Of a stretch of DNA of 64,000 nucleotides, positions 35,056 to 43,875 are shown piece by piece. Source of the DNA: Sphingobium sp. KCTC 72723. Its GTDB lineage: Bacteria; Pseudomonadota; Alphaproteobacteria; Sphingomonadales; Sphingomonadaceae. The stretch lies in NCBI RefSeq assembly GCF_014280435.1, contig NZ_CP060388.1, positions 3,752,001 to 3,816,000 of the forward strand. Reading direction: 5' to 3'. Each line of letters starts with the position of its first letter. Positions within the stretch are counted from its first letter, which is position 1. Below the pieces are notes generated by a model. The model was not told where the DNA came from. It saw only the letters and a program-made list of their open reading frames with translations, and searched no databases. A program made the translations under genes and the position numbers.

Positions 35056-35528
35056 TCAGTATCCGCGCGGCGGAACCCGCCGACATCGCCGTGATCGAGG
35101 AATTTATCCACGCTCTCGCCGAATATGAAAAGCTCGCTCATGCCGTAAAGGCCGACCGCGAAACGCTGGCCCACTACCTGTTCGGCCCGCGCCCGATGGC
35201 CGAGGTGTTGATCGCGGACCGGCACGGCACGCCGGTCGGCTTTGCGCTTTTCTTCCATAATTTCTCTACCTTCGAAGGACGACCGGGCCTCTATCTAGAG
35301 GATTTGTTCGTCCGGCCGGAAGCGCGCGGCGCGGGCGCGGGCAGGGCGCTGCTCGCGCGGCTGGCGCAACTGGCAATCGAACGGGACTGCGCCCGGCTGG
35401 AATGGTCGGTGCTGGACTGGAACGAACCGGCCATTGCCGTCTATCGCGCGATCGGCGCGGTGCCGATGGACGAATGGACGGTTCAGCGGCTCGACGGCGA
35501 CGCGCTGCGGGCGCTGGCCGCCAGCTAG
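35052..35528 (+). CDS. GNAT family N-acetyltransferase
   Basis: A 158-residue acetyltransferase. The acetyl-CoA motif is YLEDLFVRPEARGAGAGRALLARLAQLAIER (about residues 81-111), containing the Q/RxxGxG/A loop, and RLEWSVLDWNEPAIAVYRAIGA is the typical motif B. It resembles the spermidine/diamine acetyltransferase-like group, but substrate is unclear. The start overlaps the transporter stop (ATGA). Its TAG stop lies at the border of a repeat element (35525-35628). Confidence 0.9.
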   Translation: MISIRAAEPADIAVIEEFIHALAEYEKLAHAVKADRETLAHYLFGPRPMAEVLIADRHGTPVGFALFFHNFSTFEGRPGLYLEDLFVRPEARGAGAGRALLARLAQLAIERDCARLEWSVLDWNEPAIAVYRAIGAVPMDEWTVQRLDGDALRALAAS

Positions 35529-35628
35529 AGCGGTTTCTAATCAGATGGAATCATCTGATGACTCGGAAACCGCGTCAAAACAAAATCCTAGAGTGGTTGA
35601 TCCGATGCAATCGGATCAACCACTCTAG
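35525..35628. repeat. CTAG-bounded double-hairpin repeat element
   Basis: Two palindromes joined by a short spacer. The first nests GCGGTTTC/GAAACCGC (35530-35537, 35566-35573) around TCAGATG/CATCTGA (35541-35547, 35552-35558). The second has perfect 19-bp arms (35588-35606, 35610-35628) with loop GCA. Both ends read CTAG. It resembles a dispersed intergenic repeat of alphaproteobacteria and lies between the GNAT gene and ftsK. Confidence 0.72.
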
Positions 35629-35707
35629 TCCTTCAGCCGGTCCTTGACGCGGACTCGCTGCAAAGGGCATTGTGCCATAACGGAACATTTGGGGGACATG
35701 GAAGTCA

Positions 35708-38032
35708 ATGGCTGTCAGCCGCACGGTCAAACGCACGCCGGAATGGCGCGAAATGCTCAAGCGCAGCTTGTTGCGCAGCGGCGCGCTGATCGGCGCGATC
35801 ATGCTGATGCTGGCGACCCTGTTTCTGGCGCTGGCGCTGCTCAGCTATGCGCCCAGCGATCCGTCGATGAACACGGTGGCGGGCGATCAGGTTGCCAACA
35901 TCATGCAGTCGCCCGGCGCATGGGTCGCCGATTTCCTGCTCTGGCTGCTGGGCGTGCCGGTCGCGCTGATCCTGCCGCTGATGGCGGTTACCGCGCGGCG
36001 GTTGTGGGGCGATCATGACATGGCCGGGTGGAAGGGGCAGTTTGGCCAATGCCTGCTGGGCATCGTGCTGGTCGGCATTGCCCTTGCCCTGTTTCAGAGC
36101 GAGCCGCTGGTCGGCCTGCCCGCCGGATGGGGCGGAGTCATCGGTCTGGTGAGCGCCAGGGGCATTGCCAGCCTGACGGCGCAGGTGCCGGTCGCTGCGC
36201 CCTGGATCAAGGGCGCGCTGGTCGTCATAACGCTGATCGGGGGGGTGCTGGCCTGCTATCGCAGTCTGGCGCTGGAAAAGCCGATCCTGTCCTTGCGCCG
36301 CCCGACCCTGCCCCGGCTCAGCCTGCCGCGCCCCACGCTTGGCTTTGCGGGCAGCGCGCCGGTGGACGAGGATGATGACGAGGATGAACTGCCCGCCGGG
36401 CGCGTCATCGCCCCGCGCAAGACGGTGTCGAACGAACCCAAGCCGCCGATCACCATCCAGTCACCCAAGCCTGCCCCGGCACAGCGGCAGATGGCCCCGA
36501 TTTCGCAGGACGACCTGTTCGGCCATAGCTCGCTGCCGTCCGCCGACCTGCTCAACCCCATCCCCGCCAGTCAGGGTGGCAAGATCGACAAGGCGGCGCT
36601 GGAACGCAACGCCCGCCTGCTCGAATCGGTGCTGGACGACTTCCATGTGAAGGGCAATATCGTCGAGGTCCGGCCCGGCCCGGTCGTCACCATGTATGAA
36701 CTGGAACCCGCGCCGGGGATCAAGGCAAGCCGCGTGATCGCGCTGGCCGACGACATCGCGCGCAACATGTCGGCGCTCTCGGCCCGTGTCGCTACGATTC
36801 CGGGCCGCACCGTCATTGGCATCGAACTGCCCAACGCCAATCGCGAAGGCGTGTCGTTCCGCGAACTCATCACGTCCGAACAATTTGGCGCGGAAGCGAC
36901 GCTGCCGATCATATTGGGCAAGAATATCTCCGGCGAACCGATCATCGCCGATCTGGCCCCCATGCCGCATCTGCTGATCGCGGGGACCACCGGGTCGGGC
37001 AAGTCCGTCGGCCTGAACGCGATGATCCTGTCGCTGCTCTACCGCATGACGCCTGACCAGCTGCGCCTCATCATGATCGATCCCAAGATGCTGGAACTGT
37101 CGACCTATGACGACATTCCCCATCTCCTCTCCCCGGTCGTCACCGAACCGCAAAAGGCGATCCGCGCGCTCAAATGGGCCGTCGAACAGATGGAGGACCG
37201 TTATCGTATGATGGCGTCCATATCCGTCCGTAACCTTGCCAATTACAACGAAAAAGTGCGCGCCGCAAAGGTCAAGGGCAAGCCGCTGGGTCGTCGTGTC
37301 CAGACCGGCTACGACCCTGAAAACGGCAAGCCCATCTATGAGGAGGAGCAGCTCGATTTCCAGCCGCTGCCCCAGATCGTCATCGTGGTGGACGAACTGG
37401 CCGACCTGATGATGACGGCGGGCAAGGAAGTGGAATTCCTGATCCAGCGGTTGGCGCAAAAGGCGCGCGCGGCGGGCATCCACCTCATCCTCGCGACCCA
37501 GCGCCCTTCCGTCGACGTCATCACCGGCGTCATCAAGGCGAACCTGCCGACCCGCATCAGCTTCTTCGTCACGTCAAAGATCGACAGCCGCACCATCCTT
37601 GGCGAACAGGGCGCGGAACAATTGCTGGGCAAGGGCGACATGCTCTACATGCACGGCGGCAAGGGGCTGATGCGCGTCCACGGACCCTTCGTGTCCGACG
37701 ATGAAGTCCGCGTCGTTGCCGATCACTGGCGCGCGCAGGGCCAGCCCGACTATATCCAGGCCGTCACCGAAGAACCCGAAGAAGGCAGCTTCGCCCTCGA
37801 CGGCGTGGACCTTGGCGATGACAGCCCCGACGCCCAACTGTTCCGCAAGGCGTGCCAGCTGGTGTTCGAAAACCAGAAGGCATCGACCAGCTGGCTGCAA
37901 CGCCAACTGCGCGTCGGCTATAACAGCGCTGCCCGCCTAATCGAAAAGATGGAGGAAGAAGGACTGGTCGGCGCCCCCAACCATGTCGGCCGCCGCGAAG
38001 TGCTGCGCGACGAAAACGGCAATCCGCTCTGA
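35708..38032 (+). CDS. ftsK: DNA translocase FtsK
   Basis: A 774-residue septal DNA pump. Four membrane helices occupy about residues 22-185. A linker follows, then the motor with LIAGTTGSGKSVGLNAMI (Walker A near residue 430) and QIVIVVDELADLMMTA (Walker B near 560). The C-terminal gamma winged helix (QLRVGYNSAARLIEKMEEEGLV) recognises polar DNA sequences. It aligns chromosome termini at division. The ATG follows the repeat element by 79 bp. Confidence 0.96.
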   Translation: MAVSRTVKRTPEWREMLKRSLLRSGALIGAIMLMLATLFLALALLSYAPSDPSMNTVAGDQVANIMQSPGAWVADFLLWLLGVPVALILPLMAVTARRLWGDHDMAGWKGQFGQCLLGIVLVGIALALFQSEPLVGLPAGWGGVIGLVSARGIASLTAQVPVAAPWIKGALVVITLIGGVLACYRSLALEKPILSLRRPTLPRLSLPRPTLGFAGSAPVDEDDDEDELPAGRVIAPRKTVSNEPKPPITIQSPKPAPAQRQMAPISQDDLFGHSSLPSADLLNPIPASQGGKIDKAALERNARLLESVLDDFHVKGNIVEVRPGPVVTMYELEPAPGIKASRVIALADDIARNMSALSARVATIPGRTVIGIELPNANREGVSFRELITSEQFGAEATLPIILGKNISGEPIIADLAPMPHLLIAGTTGSGKSVGLNAMILSLLYRMTPDQLRLIMIDPKMLELSTYDDIPHLLSPVVTEPQKAIRALKWAVEQMEDRYRMMASISVRNLANYNEKVRAAKVKGKPLGRRVQTGYDPENGKPIYEEEQLDFQPLPQIVIVVDELADLMMTAGKEVEFLIQRLAQKARAAGIHLILATQRPSVDVITGVIKANLPTRISFFVTSKIDSRTILGEQGAEQLLGKGDMLYMHGGKGLMRVHGPFVSDDEVRVVADHWRAQGQPDYIQAVTEEPEEGSFALDGVDLGDDSPDAQLFRKACQLVFENQKASTSWLQRQLRVGYNSAARLIEKMEEEGLVGAPNHVGRREVLRDENGNPL

Positions 38033-38062
38033 CCTGACTCTTTTGGCGCATCGTTGCGCAAC

Positions 38063-38083
38063 CGATTGCAGTTTGTGCAACCG
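38063..38083. promoter_or_regulatory. Inverted repeat 62 bp upstream of small RNA copy 2
   Basis: CGATTGCA-GTTTG-TGCAACCG, centred at 38073. It matches the motif before copy 1 (31175-31195) at exactly the same distance from the RNA; the inner TTGCA/TGCAA arms pair perfectly. Confidence 0.6.
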
Positions 38084-38134
38084 TCTTTGCGTCCTTCGCA
38101 TTTGCAGCATCGGCGCGACGCCAGCATAAGGATC

Positions 38135-38196
38135 GGGCCTTTCAGGCATCCTCTCCTAAACTTTCAAGGGCCGGTCGTAAGATCGGCCTTTTTTTT
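38135..38196 (+). ncRNA. Putative trans-acting small RNA, copy 2 (suhB/mmgR-like)
   Basis: A predicted RNA of about 62 nt in the 390-bp gap between ftsK and lolA. It has the same GGGCCTTTCAGG 5' hairpin and CCTCTCCTAAAC stretch as copy 1. TTTCAAG leads into a different but equally strong terminator (38169-38176 with 38181-38188, loop GTAA) followed by eight T's. A promoter TTTGCA-N17-GCATAA ends six bases before the conserved 5' end. Loop and terminator differ from copy 1 by compensatory changes, which argues for a conserved RNA. The rest of the gap (38197-38422) shows nothing else I can support. Confidence 0.8.
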
Positions 38197-38422
38197 GTCA
38201 CCGAATGGGTCTAGGGAATCGCTGCTGCTGCCGCGCCGATAACATAATTGGAGCGGTGCCGCCGGCAAGACCGGCATGGCGAGGCGGGAGCATGGGGGAT
38301 TGAGCTGTCCCGCGCCCGGACGCTCTCCCCCATATCCTTTCATTTTCAAAACGCGCAGGTTCACAGCGGGTTCAAGCCACGCTGCCTAATCACGACCGAC
38401 TGAACAACCGGAGTTGAACGCC

Positions 38423-39073
38423 ATGAAGCGCATGATTGCGCCCCCGATGCTGGTTCTTGCCCTGGCAATTGCCCTCGTCCCCGTCGCCCTGCCGACCACT
38501 GCCGCCATTGCGCAGCAGGACCAGTCCGACCTCAGCCGGGTCAACGCCTATGTCCGCGCGGTCACCACGCTGACCGCCGATTTCACCCAGACCGACCGCA
38601 ATGGCCAATCGCTCACGGGCCAGCTGACATTGAAGCAGCCGGGCAAAATCCGCTTTCAATATCAAAAGGGCGTGCCGCTGCTGATCGTGGGCGATGGCAA
38701 GGCGCTGACCATGATCGATTATGAAGTGCGCCAGGTGCAGCGCTGGCCGATCGGCAGCTCGCCGCTGGGCGCGTTGCTCGACCCGTCGAAGGATTTGTCG
38801 AAATTCGGTAAGGTGGTGCCGACCGGCGATCCTTCGATCCTGAGCATTCAGGCGCGCGATGTGAAACGGCCCGAATTCGGCACCATCACCATGATCTTCA
38901 AACGCGATGCCGCCAGTCCTGCGGGCTTGCAGCTATATGGCTGGGTCGCGCTCGATTCGCAGAATAACCGTACCGCCGTGCGCCTCACCAACCAGCGTTA
39001 CGGGGTGCCAGTTGCCGATTCGGCCTTCCGCTGGACCGACCCCCGGCCAAAAGGGCGCTCTGCGGGCGGTTGA
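38423..39073 (+). CDS. lolA: Outer-membrane lipoprotein carrier LolA family protein
   Basis: A 216-residue periplasmic protein with a signal peptide (residues 1-32, cleaved after AIA). The mature part has VNAYVRAVTTLTADFTQTD, GQLTLKQPGKIRFQYQKGVP and LLDPSKDLSKFG, the LolA core. It would ferry lipoproteins such as LptE to the outer membrane. The ATG at 38423 follows GGAG by nine bases; TTG at 38414 is too close to that site. Confidence 0.9.
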   Translation: MKRMIAPPMLVLALAIALVPVALPTTAAIAQQDQSDLSRVNAYVRAVTTLTADFTQTDRNGQSLTGQLTLKQPGKIRFQYQKGVPLLIVGDGKALTMIDYEVRQVQRWPIGSSPLGALLDPSKDLSKFGKVVPTGDPSILSIQARDVKRPEFGTITMIFKRDAASPAGLQLYGWVALDSQNNRTAVRLTNQRYGVPVADSAFRWTDPRPKGRSAGG

Positions 39074-39233
39074 TCCGAACGGGATATGCGACGGAATGAA
39101 AAATGTCCGTTTCCGTTCATCTGCCGCTCATATGGCGGACGCTAATTCAGACTCAAGGCGAGAGACAAACCGGGATTTCCCCCCTGTTATCCGGTCCACT
39201 CTCCCGCCGCGAAGCGCTTCAAGGGCGCGATCG

Positions 39234-39267
39234 AGACCCCCGTTCCACGCCCCCGGAGCGGGGGTCT
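39234..39267 (+). terminator. Putative terminator downstream of lolA
   Basis: Arms AGACCCCCG (39234-39242) and CGGGGGTCT (39259-39267) pair perfectly around a 16-base loop and are followed by TACTTTG. It lies in the 247-bp gap between lolA and xth, in which I see nothing else supportable. Confidence 0.5.
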
Positions 39268-39320
39268 TACTTTGTGCGCGGCATATTGCGCAGGGCGACG
39301 GACCCTCCTAGTGCCGTGCA

Positions 39321-40118
39321 ATGGTTCAGACTCTTTCCATCGCATCCTGGAACATCAACAGCGTGCGCGCGCGCATCGACATCGTCGAACAATTCCTGCG
39401 CCAGGAAGCGCCCGACATATTGTGCCTGCAAGAAACCAAGGTGATGAACGACATCTTCCCCGCCGACATGTTCCGGCGGCTGGGCTATGTCCATCAGGTG
39501 CTGAATGGTCAGCGGATGCACCATGGCGTGGCGATCATGAGCAAGGTGCCGATTTACGAGGATGACCGTTTCGACTGGCAGGCCAATGGCGAAGCACGCC
39601 ATGTCGGCATCCGGCTCGACAATGGCGTGCGGATCGAAAATGTCTATGTGCCGGCTGGTGGCGATGTTCCCGACCGGGACGTGAACCCCAAATTCGGCCA
39701 GAAACTCGATTTCCTCGAACGCATGATCGCATGGTCCGCTGCGCTGGACAAAAAACCCACGATCCTGACCGGCGATTTCAACATCGCGCCGCTGGAATGT
39801 GACGTGTGGAGCCACAAGCAGTTGCTCAACGTGGTCAGCCATACCGCGATCGAATGTGAGATTCTCGCCCGGTTGCAGGCGTCGCACGACTGGGTCGACA
39901 TTGGCCGCCATTTCTATCCCGCGCCGCAACGGCTCTACACCTGGTGGAGCTATCGCGCGAAGGACTGGGCGGAATCGGATCGTGGCCGTCGGCTCGACCA
40001 TATGTGGATGAGCCGCGATGTCGCGGAAAAGGCGGTCAGCCACCGCGTCGTGGAACCGGCGCGCAACTGGGGCAAGCCGTCCGACCATATCCCGATCATC
40101 ACGGAATTTGCCTTCTGA
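39321..40118 (+). CDS. xth: Exodeoxyribonuclease III
   Basis: A 265-residue AP endonuclease/3'-5' exonuclease of the ExoIII fold. Motifs are SWNINSVRARI (about residues 8-18), DILCLQETKV (about 31-40, metal-ligand Glu), LTGDFNIAP (about 149-157) and SDHIPIITEF (C-terminal His). It works in base excision repair. Its stop overlaps the ribA ATG (TGATG). Confidence 0.96.
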   Translation: MVQTLSIASWNINSVRARIDIVEQFLRQEAPDILCLQETKVMNDIFPADMFRRLGYVHQVLNGQRMHHGVAIMSKVPIYEDDRFDWQANGEARHVGIRLDNGVRIENVYVPAGGDVPDRDVNPKFGQKLDFLERMIAWSAALDKKPTILTGDFNIAPLECDVWSHKQLLNVVSHTAIECEILARLQASHDWVDIGRHFYPAPQRLYTWWSYRAKDWAESDRGRRLDHMWMSRDVAEKAVSHRVVEPARNWGKPSDHIPIITEFAF

Positions 40119-41182
40119 TGGCCAATGGCAAGGATGCGGCGCGCGCGATCGACGCCTTGCGGCGTGGCTGGGTGGTGCGCCTGTCCGCCGATGATGGCGC
40201 GATCCGCCTGATGGCGATCGAGGGGGCGGACGCCGTGACGCTGGCCGGGTTCGACCCCGATGGCCAGGCCGACATCCTGATTTCGGCGGCGCGGGGCGAA
40301 ACGCTCAAACTCGCCAATCAGATCGCGGCGGCCGACCCGGACATGCCAGTGCTGATCGAACGCGCGCCATGGATCGACGCGGACGTTGCGACCAGCATCG
40401 CCGATCCGGTGCTGGACCTAGCCTCCCCGCTCAAGGGACCGTTCCGCGCCCGCACGCTGCCCGCGCCAAAGGCTGCAAAGGCTGCGCTGCGCCTCGCCCG
40501 CCTCGCCGGCATCCTGCCCGCCTATTTCGCGATGGATGGCGCAGGCGATTGTGACGTGGACATAGCGGCAGGCGCGATCGACGCTTATGACGATGCCGTC
40601 CACCTTGCCGTTGCCACCCGCGCGCGCCTGCCCGTATCGGCCAGCGAAAGCGCGGAAATCATTGCCTTTCGCAGCCGCGACGAACCGCGCGAGCATGTCG
40701 CTCTGGTCGTCGGCCAACGCGACGCATCGCCGCCGGTCATTCGCCTGCACAGCGAATGTCTGACCGGCGACGTGCTGGGCAGCCTGAAATGCGATTGCGG
40801 CCCGCAACTGCACGAAGCGTTGCACCAGATCGCCGACGCGCCATGGGGCATATTGCTCTATCTGCGGCAGGAAGGACGCGGCATCGGCCTCGTCAACAAA
40901 TTGCGCGCCTATGCGTTGCAGGATCAGGGTTTCGACACGGTCGATGCCAATGTCCGTCTGGGCTTTGCGATCGACGCGCGCGATTTTTCGGTCGCGGCGC
41001 GGATGCTCGACCTGCTGGGCGTGGGGGCGGTGCGGCTGCTGACCAACAATCTGAACAAAGTCGCCGGGCTGGAAGCGGCGGGCATCAGGGTCGTGGAGCG
41101 CCTGCCGATCATCCTGCCGACCAATCCGCATAATGAACGCTATCTGGCGACCAAGCGCGACCGGACCGGCCACCAGCTATGA
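40118..41182 (+). CDS. ribA: GTP cyclohydrolase II with atypical N-terminal domain
   Basis: A 354-residue protein whose C-terminal half is RibA, the first step of riboflavin synthesis. Zinc ligands are in SECLTGDVLGSLKCDCG (about residues 212-228), with the QEGRGIGLVNKLRAYALQ block near 250-267. The N-terminal 150 residues have the length and predicted outline of a RibB (DHBP synthase)-like domain but lack its acidic active-site motif; this looks like a degenerate fusion. The ATG is coupled to the xth stop. Confidence 0.9.
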   Translation: MANGKDAARAIDALRRGWVVRLSADDGAIRLMAIEGADAVTLAGFDPDGQADILISAARGETLKLANQIAAADPDMPVLIERAPWIDADVATSIADPVLDLASPLKGPFRARTLPAPKAAKAALRLARLAGILPAYFAMDGAGDCDVDIAAGAIDAYDDAVHLAVATRARLPVSASESAEIIAFRSRDEPREHVALVVGQRDASPPVIRLHSECLTGDVLGSLKCDCGPQLHEALHQIADAPWGILLYLRQEGRGIGLVNKLRAYALQDQGFDTVDANVRLGFAIDARDFSVAARMLDLLGVGAVRLLTNNLNKVAGLEAAGIRVVERLPIILPTNPHNERYLATKRDRTGHQL

Positions 41183-41682
41183 GCCTGATCCGCGTCGATA
41201 CCGGCGCGGGTCGCCTCACCCTCGGCGCGCTGACGACCATGGCCTGCACCATCGGCCGCAGCGGCGCGTGCCTGGCCGAAGCCAAGCGCGAAGGCGATGG
41301 CTGCACGCCGCTGGGTATCTGGCCGATCCGGGGGGTGCTGCTGCGACCGGGCAAGGTCGTGGTGACGGGACTGCGCCTGCCCTGGCGGTGGGTGCGACCA
41401 GGCGATGGCTGGTCGGATGACCCTGCCGATCCCGCCTATAACCGCCCGGTTCGCCTGCCGCGCGCCTATTCCGCCGAAAAGCTGCTCCGCGCCGACGATG
41501 CCTATGACATCATCGTCATATTGGGCCATAATGACGCGCCGCCGGTGCCGGGCCGGGGCAGCGCCATTTTCTTCCACCTGTCCGAAGGTCGCCCTACCGC
41601 AGGCTGTATCGCGGTCGATCGCGCCGACATGCTGCGCCTGCTCCCGCTGCTGGCACCGGGCGATCGCATGGAAATCCTGTAA
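41179..41682 (+). CDS. L,D-transpeptidase (YkuD) family protein
   Basis: A 167-residue single-domain YkuD protein. The catalytic His/Cys signature is FFHLSEGRPTAGCIAVDRADM (about residues 135-155), preceded by GDGCTPLGIWPI. Unlike most L,D-transpeptidases there is no signal peptide or peptidoglycan-binding domain, so location and substrate are open. It is ATGA-coupled to ribA. Confidence 0.88.
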   Translation: MSLIRVDTGAGRLTLGALTTMACTIGRSGACLAEAKREGDGCTPLGIWPIRGVLLRPGKVVVTGLRLPWRWVRPGDGWSDDPADPAYNRPVRLPRAYSAEKLLRADDAYDIIVILGHNDAPPVPGRGSAIFFHLSEGRPTAGCIAVDRADMLRLLPLLAPGDRMEIL

Positions 41683-41684
41683 GG

Positions 41685-42500
41685 CTAGGCGGCCCCGCCC
41701 AATATCTCCCGCGCGCGCGGGGCCAGCCGCTGCGTCGCGGCGGCATGGATGCCCGGCGCGGCGCACAGCAATCCGAACGCCGTGGGCTGTGGCCGGTTGA
41801 ACAGCAGCGCGTCGCCCAGCGCATCGGTCACGGTCGCGCCCGCCTCCTGGCAGATGATCGCGGCGGCAGCGACATCCCATTCATTGCCCCACCGCACCGT
41901 GGCGACCAGATCGGCTTCGTCCGCCGCCACCATCGCCATGCGCAGCGCGATGCTGTTGGGCTTTTCCACCGTCACCAGATCGCGGTCGATACGCGGCAAC
42001 TGCTCGGCCGGCACTCGCGCCCCGGCCAGCGTCGTGCGCTCGCCCGCGCGCAGCACCAACCCGTTGCGGGTCGCGCCCTTGCCTGCCTGCGCAATCCATA
42101 ATTCATTGCGCGCGGGGGCCGCCAATATGCCCAGCCGCACTGCGCCATCCTCGACTAATGCCACCGACACGGCCCAGCCCGGCCGCCCGCGCAGATAGTC
42201 GCGCGTGCCGTCGATCGGGTCCACCACCCACACGCGCGGCACGCCCAGCCGATGGACGGTGTCCGCCGTTTCCTCCGACAGCCATCCCGCCCCCGGGTCG
42301 ATGGCGGAAAGCCGCGCGCGCAGCATTGCGTCCACTTCCAGATCGGCTTCGCACACCGGATGCCCCGGCACCTTTTCCCACTGGCGCACGCGCGTTTCGC
42401 CGCCCGCCCACAGCGTCAGCGCATGGTCGGCCGCGTCCGACACGGCAGACACGATCGCGCGGAGCAGAGGCGCGGGGAGAGAGGCGTCATCCCCCGGCAA
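41685..42500 (-). CDS. cysQ: 3'(2'),5'-bisphosphate nucleotidase / inositol monophosphatase family (CysQ)
   Basis: A 271-residue lithium-sensitive phosphatase fold. Metal motifs are WLSEETAD (about residues 73-80), WVVDPIDGTRDYLRG (about 91-105) and GNEWDVAAAAIICQEAGATVTD (about 203-224). It likely removes 3'-phosphoadenosine phosphate from sulfate assimilation; an inositol phosphatase role is possible. The start overlaps the pmbA end by 14 bp. Confidence 0.88.
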   Translation of the reverse strand: MPGDDASLPAPLLRAIVSAVSDAADHALTLWAGGETRVRQWEKVPGHPVCEADLEVDAMLRARLSAIDPGAGWLSEETADTVHRLGVPRVWVVDPIDGTRDYLRGRPGWAVSVALVEDGAVRLGILAAPARNELWIAQAGKGATRNGLVLRAGERTTLAGARVPAEQLPRIDRDLVTVEKPNSIALRMAMVAADEADLVATVRWGNEWDVAAAAIICQEAGATVTDALGDALLFNRPQPTAFGLLCAAPGIHAAATQRLAPRAREILGGAA

Positions 42501-43833
42501 CGGTCATCCCGTCGACGCGCATCGTCGGCACGTTCATCGCATAGCGGAAATGCAGGTCGTTGGCGGGGACCAGCGATCGGAACATCGCCTTCAAATTGCT
42601 GGCGATCGTGATTTCCGAAACGGCATGGGCAACCGCACCATTTTCGATCAGAAAACCCGCCGCGCCCCGGCTATAATCGCCGGTCACGCCATTCACGCCC
42701 ATGCCGATCAGTTCGGTGACATACAGGCCGCGCTGCACATCCTTCATCAGGTCGCCCGGCGATATGCTGCCCGCTTCCATATGGACGTTGGTGATGCTGG
42801 CACCCGGCGCGCCGCTGCCGCCCCGGCTGGCATGGCCGGTGGGTTCCAGGCCCAGTTGCCGGGCCGAAGCGCTGTCCATCAACCAGCCGGTCAGCACCCC
42901 CCGGTCGATCAGCGCGCGCCGCGCCACCGGCAGCCCTTCGCCATCGAACGGGCGTGACCGTAACCCGCGCACCAGCAACGGATCGTCGACGATGGTGACT
43001 CCTGCGTCGAACAAAGCCTCACCCAGCGATTCCAGCAAAAAGCTCGATCGCCGGGCAATTGCCGGGCCGACCATCCCGCCGATCAGATGGCCCAGCAGGC
43101 TGGATCCGATACGCGGATCGAAGATCACGGGCATGACGCCGCTGTCCACCTTGACCGGGTTCAGCCGCGCGACGGCCCGCTGGCCTGCGCGCACGCCGAT
43201 CGCCTCGGCATCGTCCAGATCCTCCAGATGGCGCACGCTATGGCTGGCATGGTCGCGCTGCATGTCCGAACCCGCGCCTGCCAATACGCTGGCCCAGGTC
43301 GAATGGCTGGTCCCGGCATAGGCACCGGCAAAGCCATGGCTGGTGGCCAGCGCCATCTGGCTGCGGCCGTTGGATGCGCCGCCGCCCTCGCTATTGGTGA
43401 CGCCCGGCACGCTGCGCGCCGCTTCCTCCGCCATCAAAGCCCGTTCGCGCAATGCGGCCGGTTCCGGCTCCTCGCTGTCGGTCAGGTCGAGCGCGGGCGC
43501 GCGCTTTTTCATCAGCCGGTCTTCAGGTGCCAGCCCCGCATAGGGATCCTCCGGTGCCTCGCGCGCCATCGCGACCGCCCGGTCGACCAGCGTGGCCAGC
43601 GTCGCGGGGTTCATGTCGGACGCCGAAATGCTCGCCGACCGGCTGCCGATGAACACGCGCAGGCCGATTTCCTCGCCCTCGGACCGCTCGACATCCTCCA
43701 GCGCACCCAGCCGCACCGACACATTGGTCGATGCGTTGCAGGCATAGATGGCATCGGAAGCATCCGCCCCTGCCTTGCGCGCGGCGCTGACCAGATCCTG
43801 CGCGCGCGACTGGGCTTCTTCTAGGCTGAGCAT
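42487..43833 (-). CDS. pmbA: TldD/PmbA family metallopeptidase-like protein
   Basis: A 448-residue PmbA (TldE) protein. PmbA pairs with TldD to cut leader peptides or degrade unfolded peptides. The family outline is seen: VFIGSRSASISASDMNP, MPVIFDPRIGSSLLGHLIGG (about residues 230-249) and GVTGDYSRGAAGFLIENG near the C-terminus. PmbA itself lacks the HExxH of TldD, and none is present here. TldD is not in the window. Confidence 0.92.
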   Translation of the reverse strand: MLSLEEAQSRAQDLVSAARKAGADASDAIYACNASTNVSVRLGALEDVERSEGEEIGLRVFIGSRSASISASDMNPATLATLVDRAVAMAREAPEDPYAGLAPEDRLMKKRAPALDLTDSEEPEPAALRERALMAEEAARSVPGVTNSEGGGASNGRSQMALATSHGFAGAYAGTSHSTWASVLAGAGSDMQRDHASHSVRHLEDLDDAEAIGVRAGQRAVARLNPVKVDSGVMPVIFDPRIGSSLLGHLIGGMVGPAIARRSSFLLESLGEALFDAGVTIVDDPLLVRGLRSRPFDGEGLPVARRALIDRGVLTGWLMDSASARQLGLEPTGHASRGGSGAPGASITNVHMEAGSISPGDLMKDVQRGLYVTELIGMGVNGVTGDYSRGAAGFLIENGAVAHAVSEITIASNLKAMFRSLVPANDLHFRYAMNVPTMRVDGMTVAGG

Positions 43834-43875
43834 GGAGGCAAGCTATTCCGTATATGTAAAATGGATGGGTCGGCC

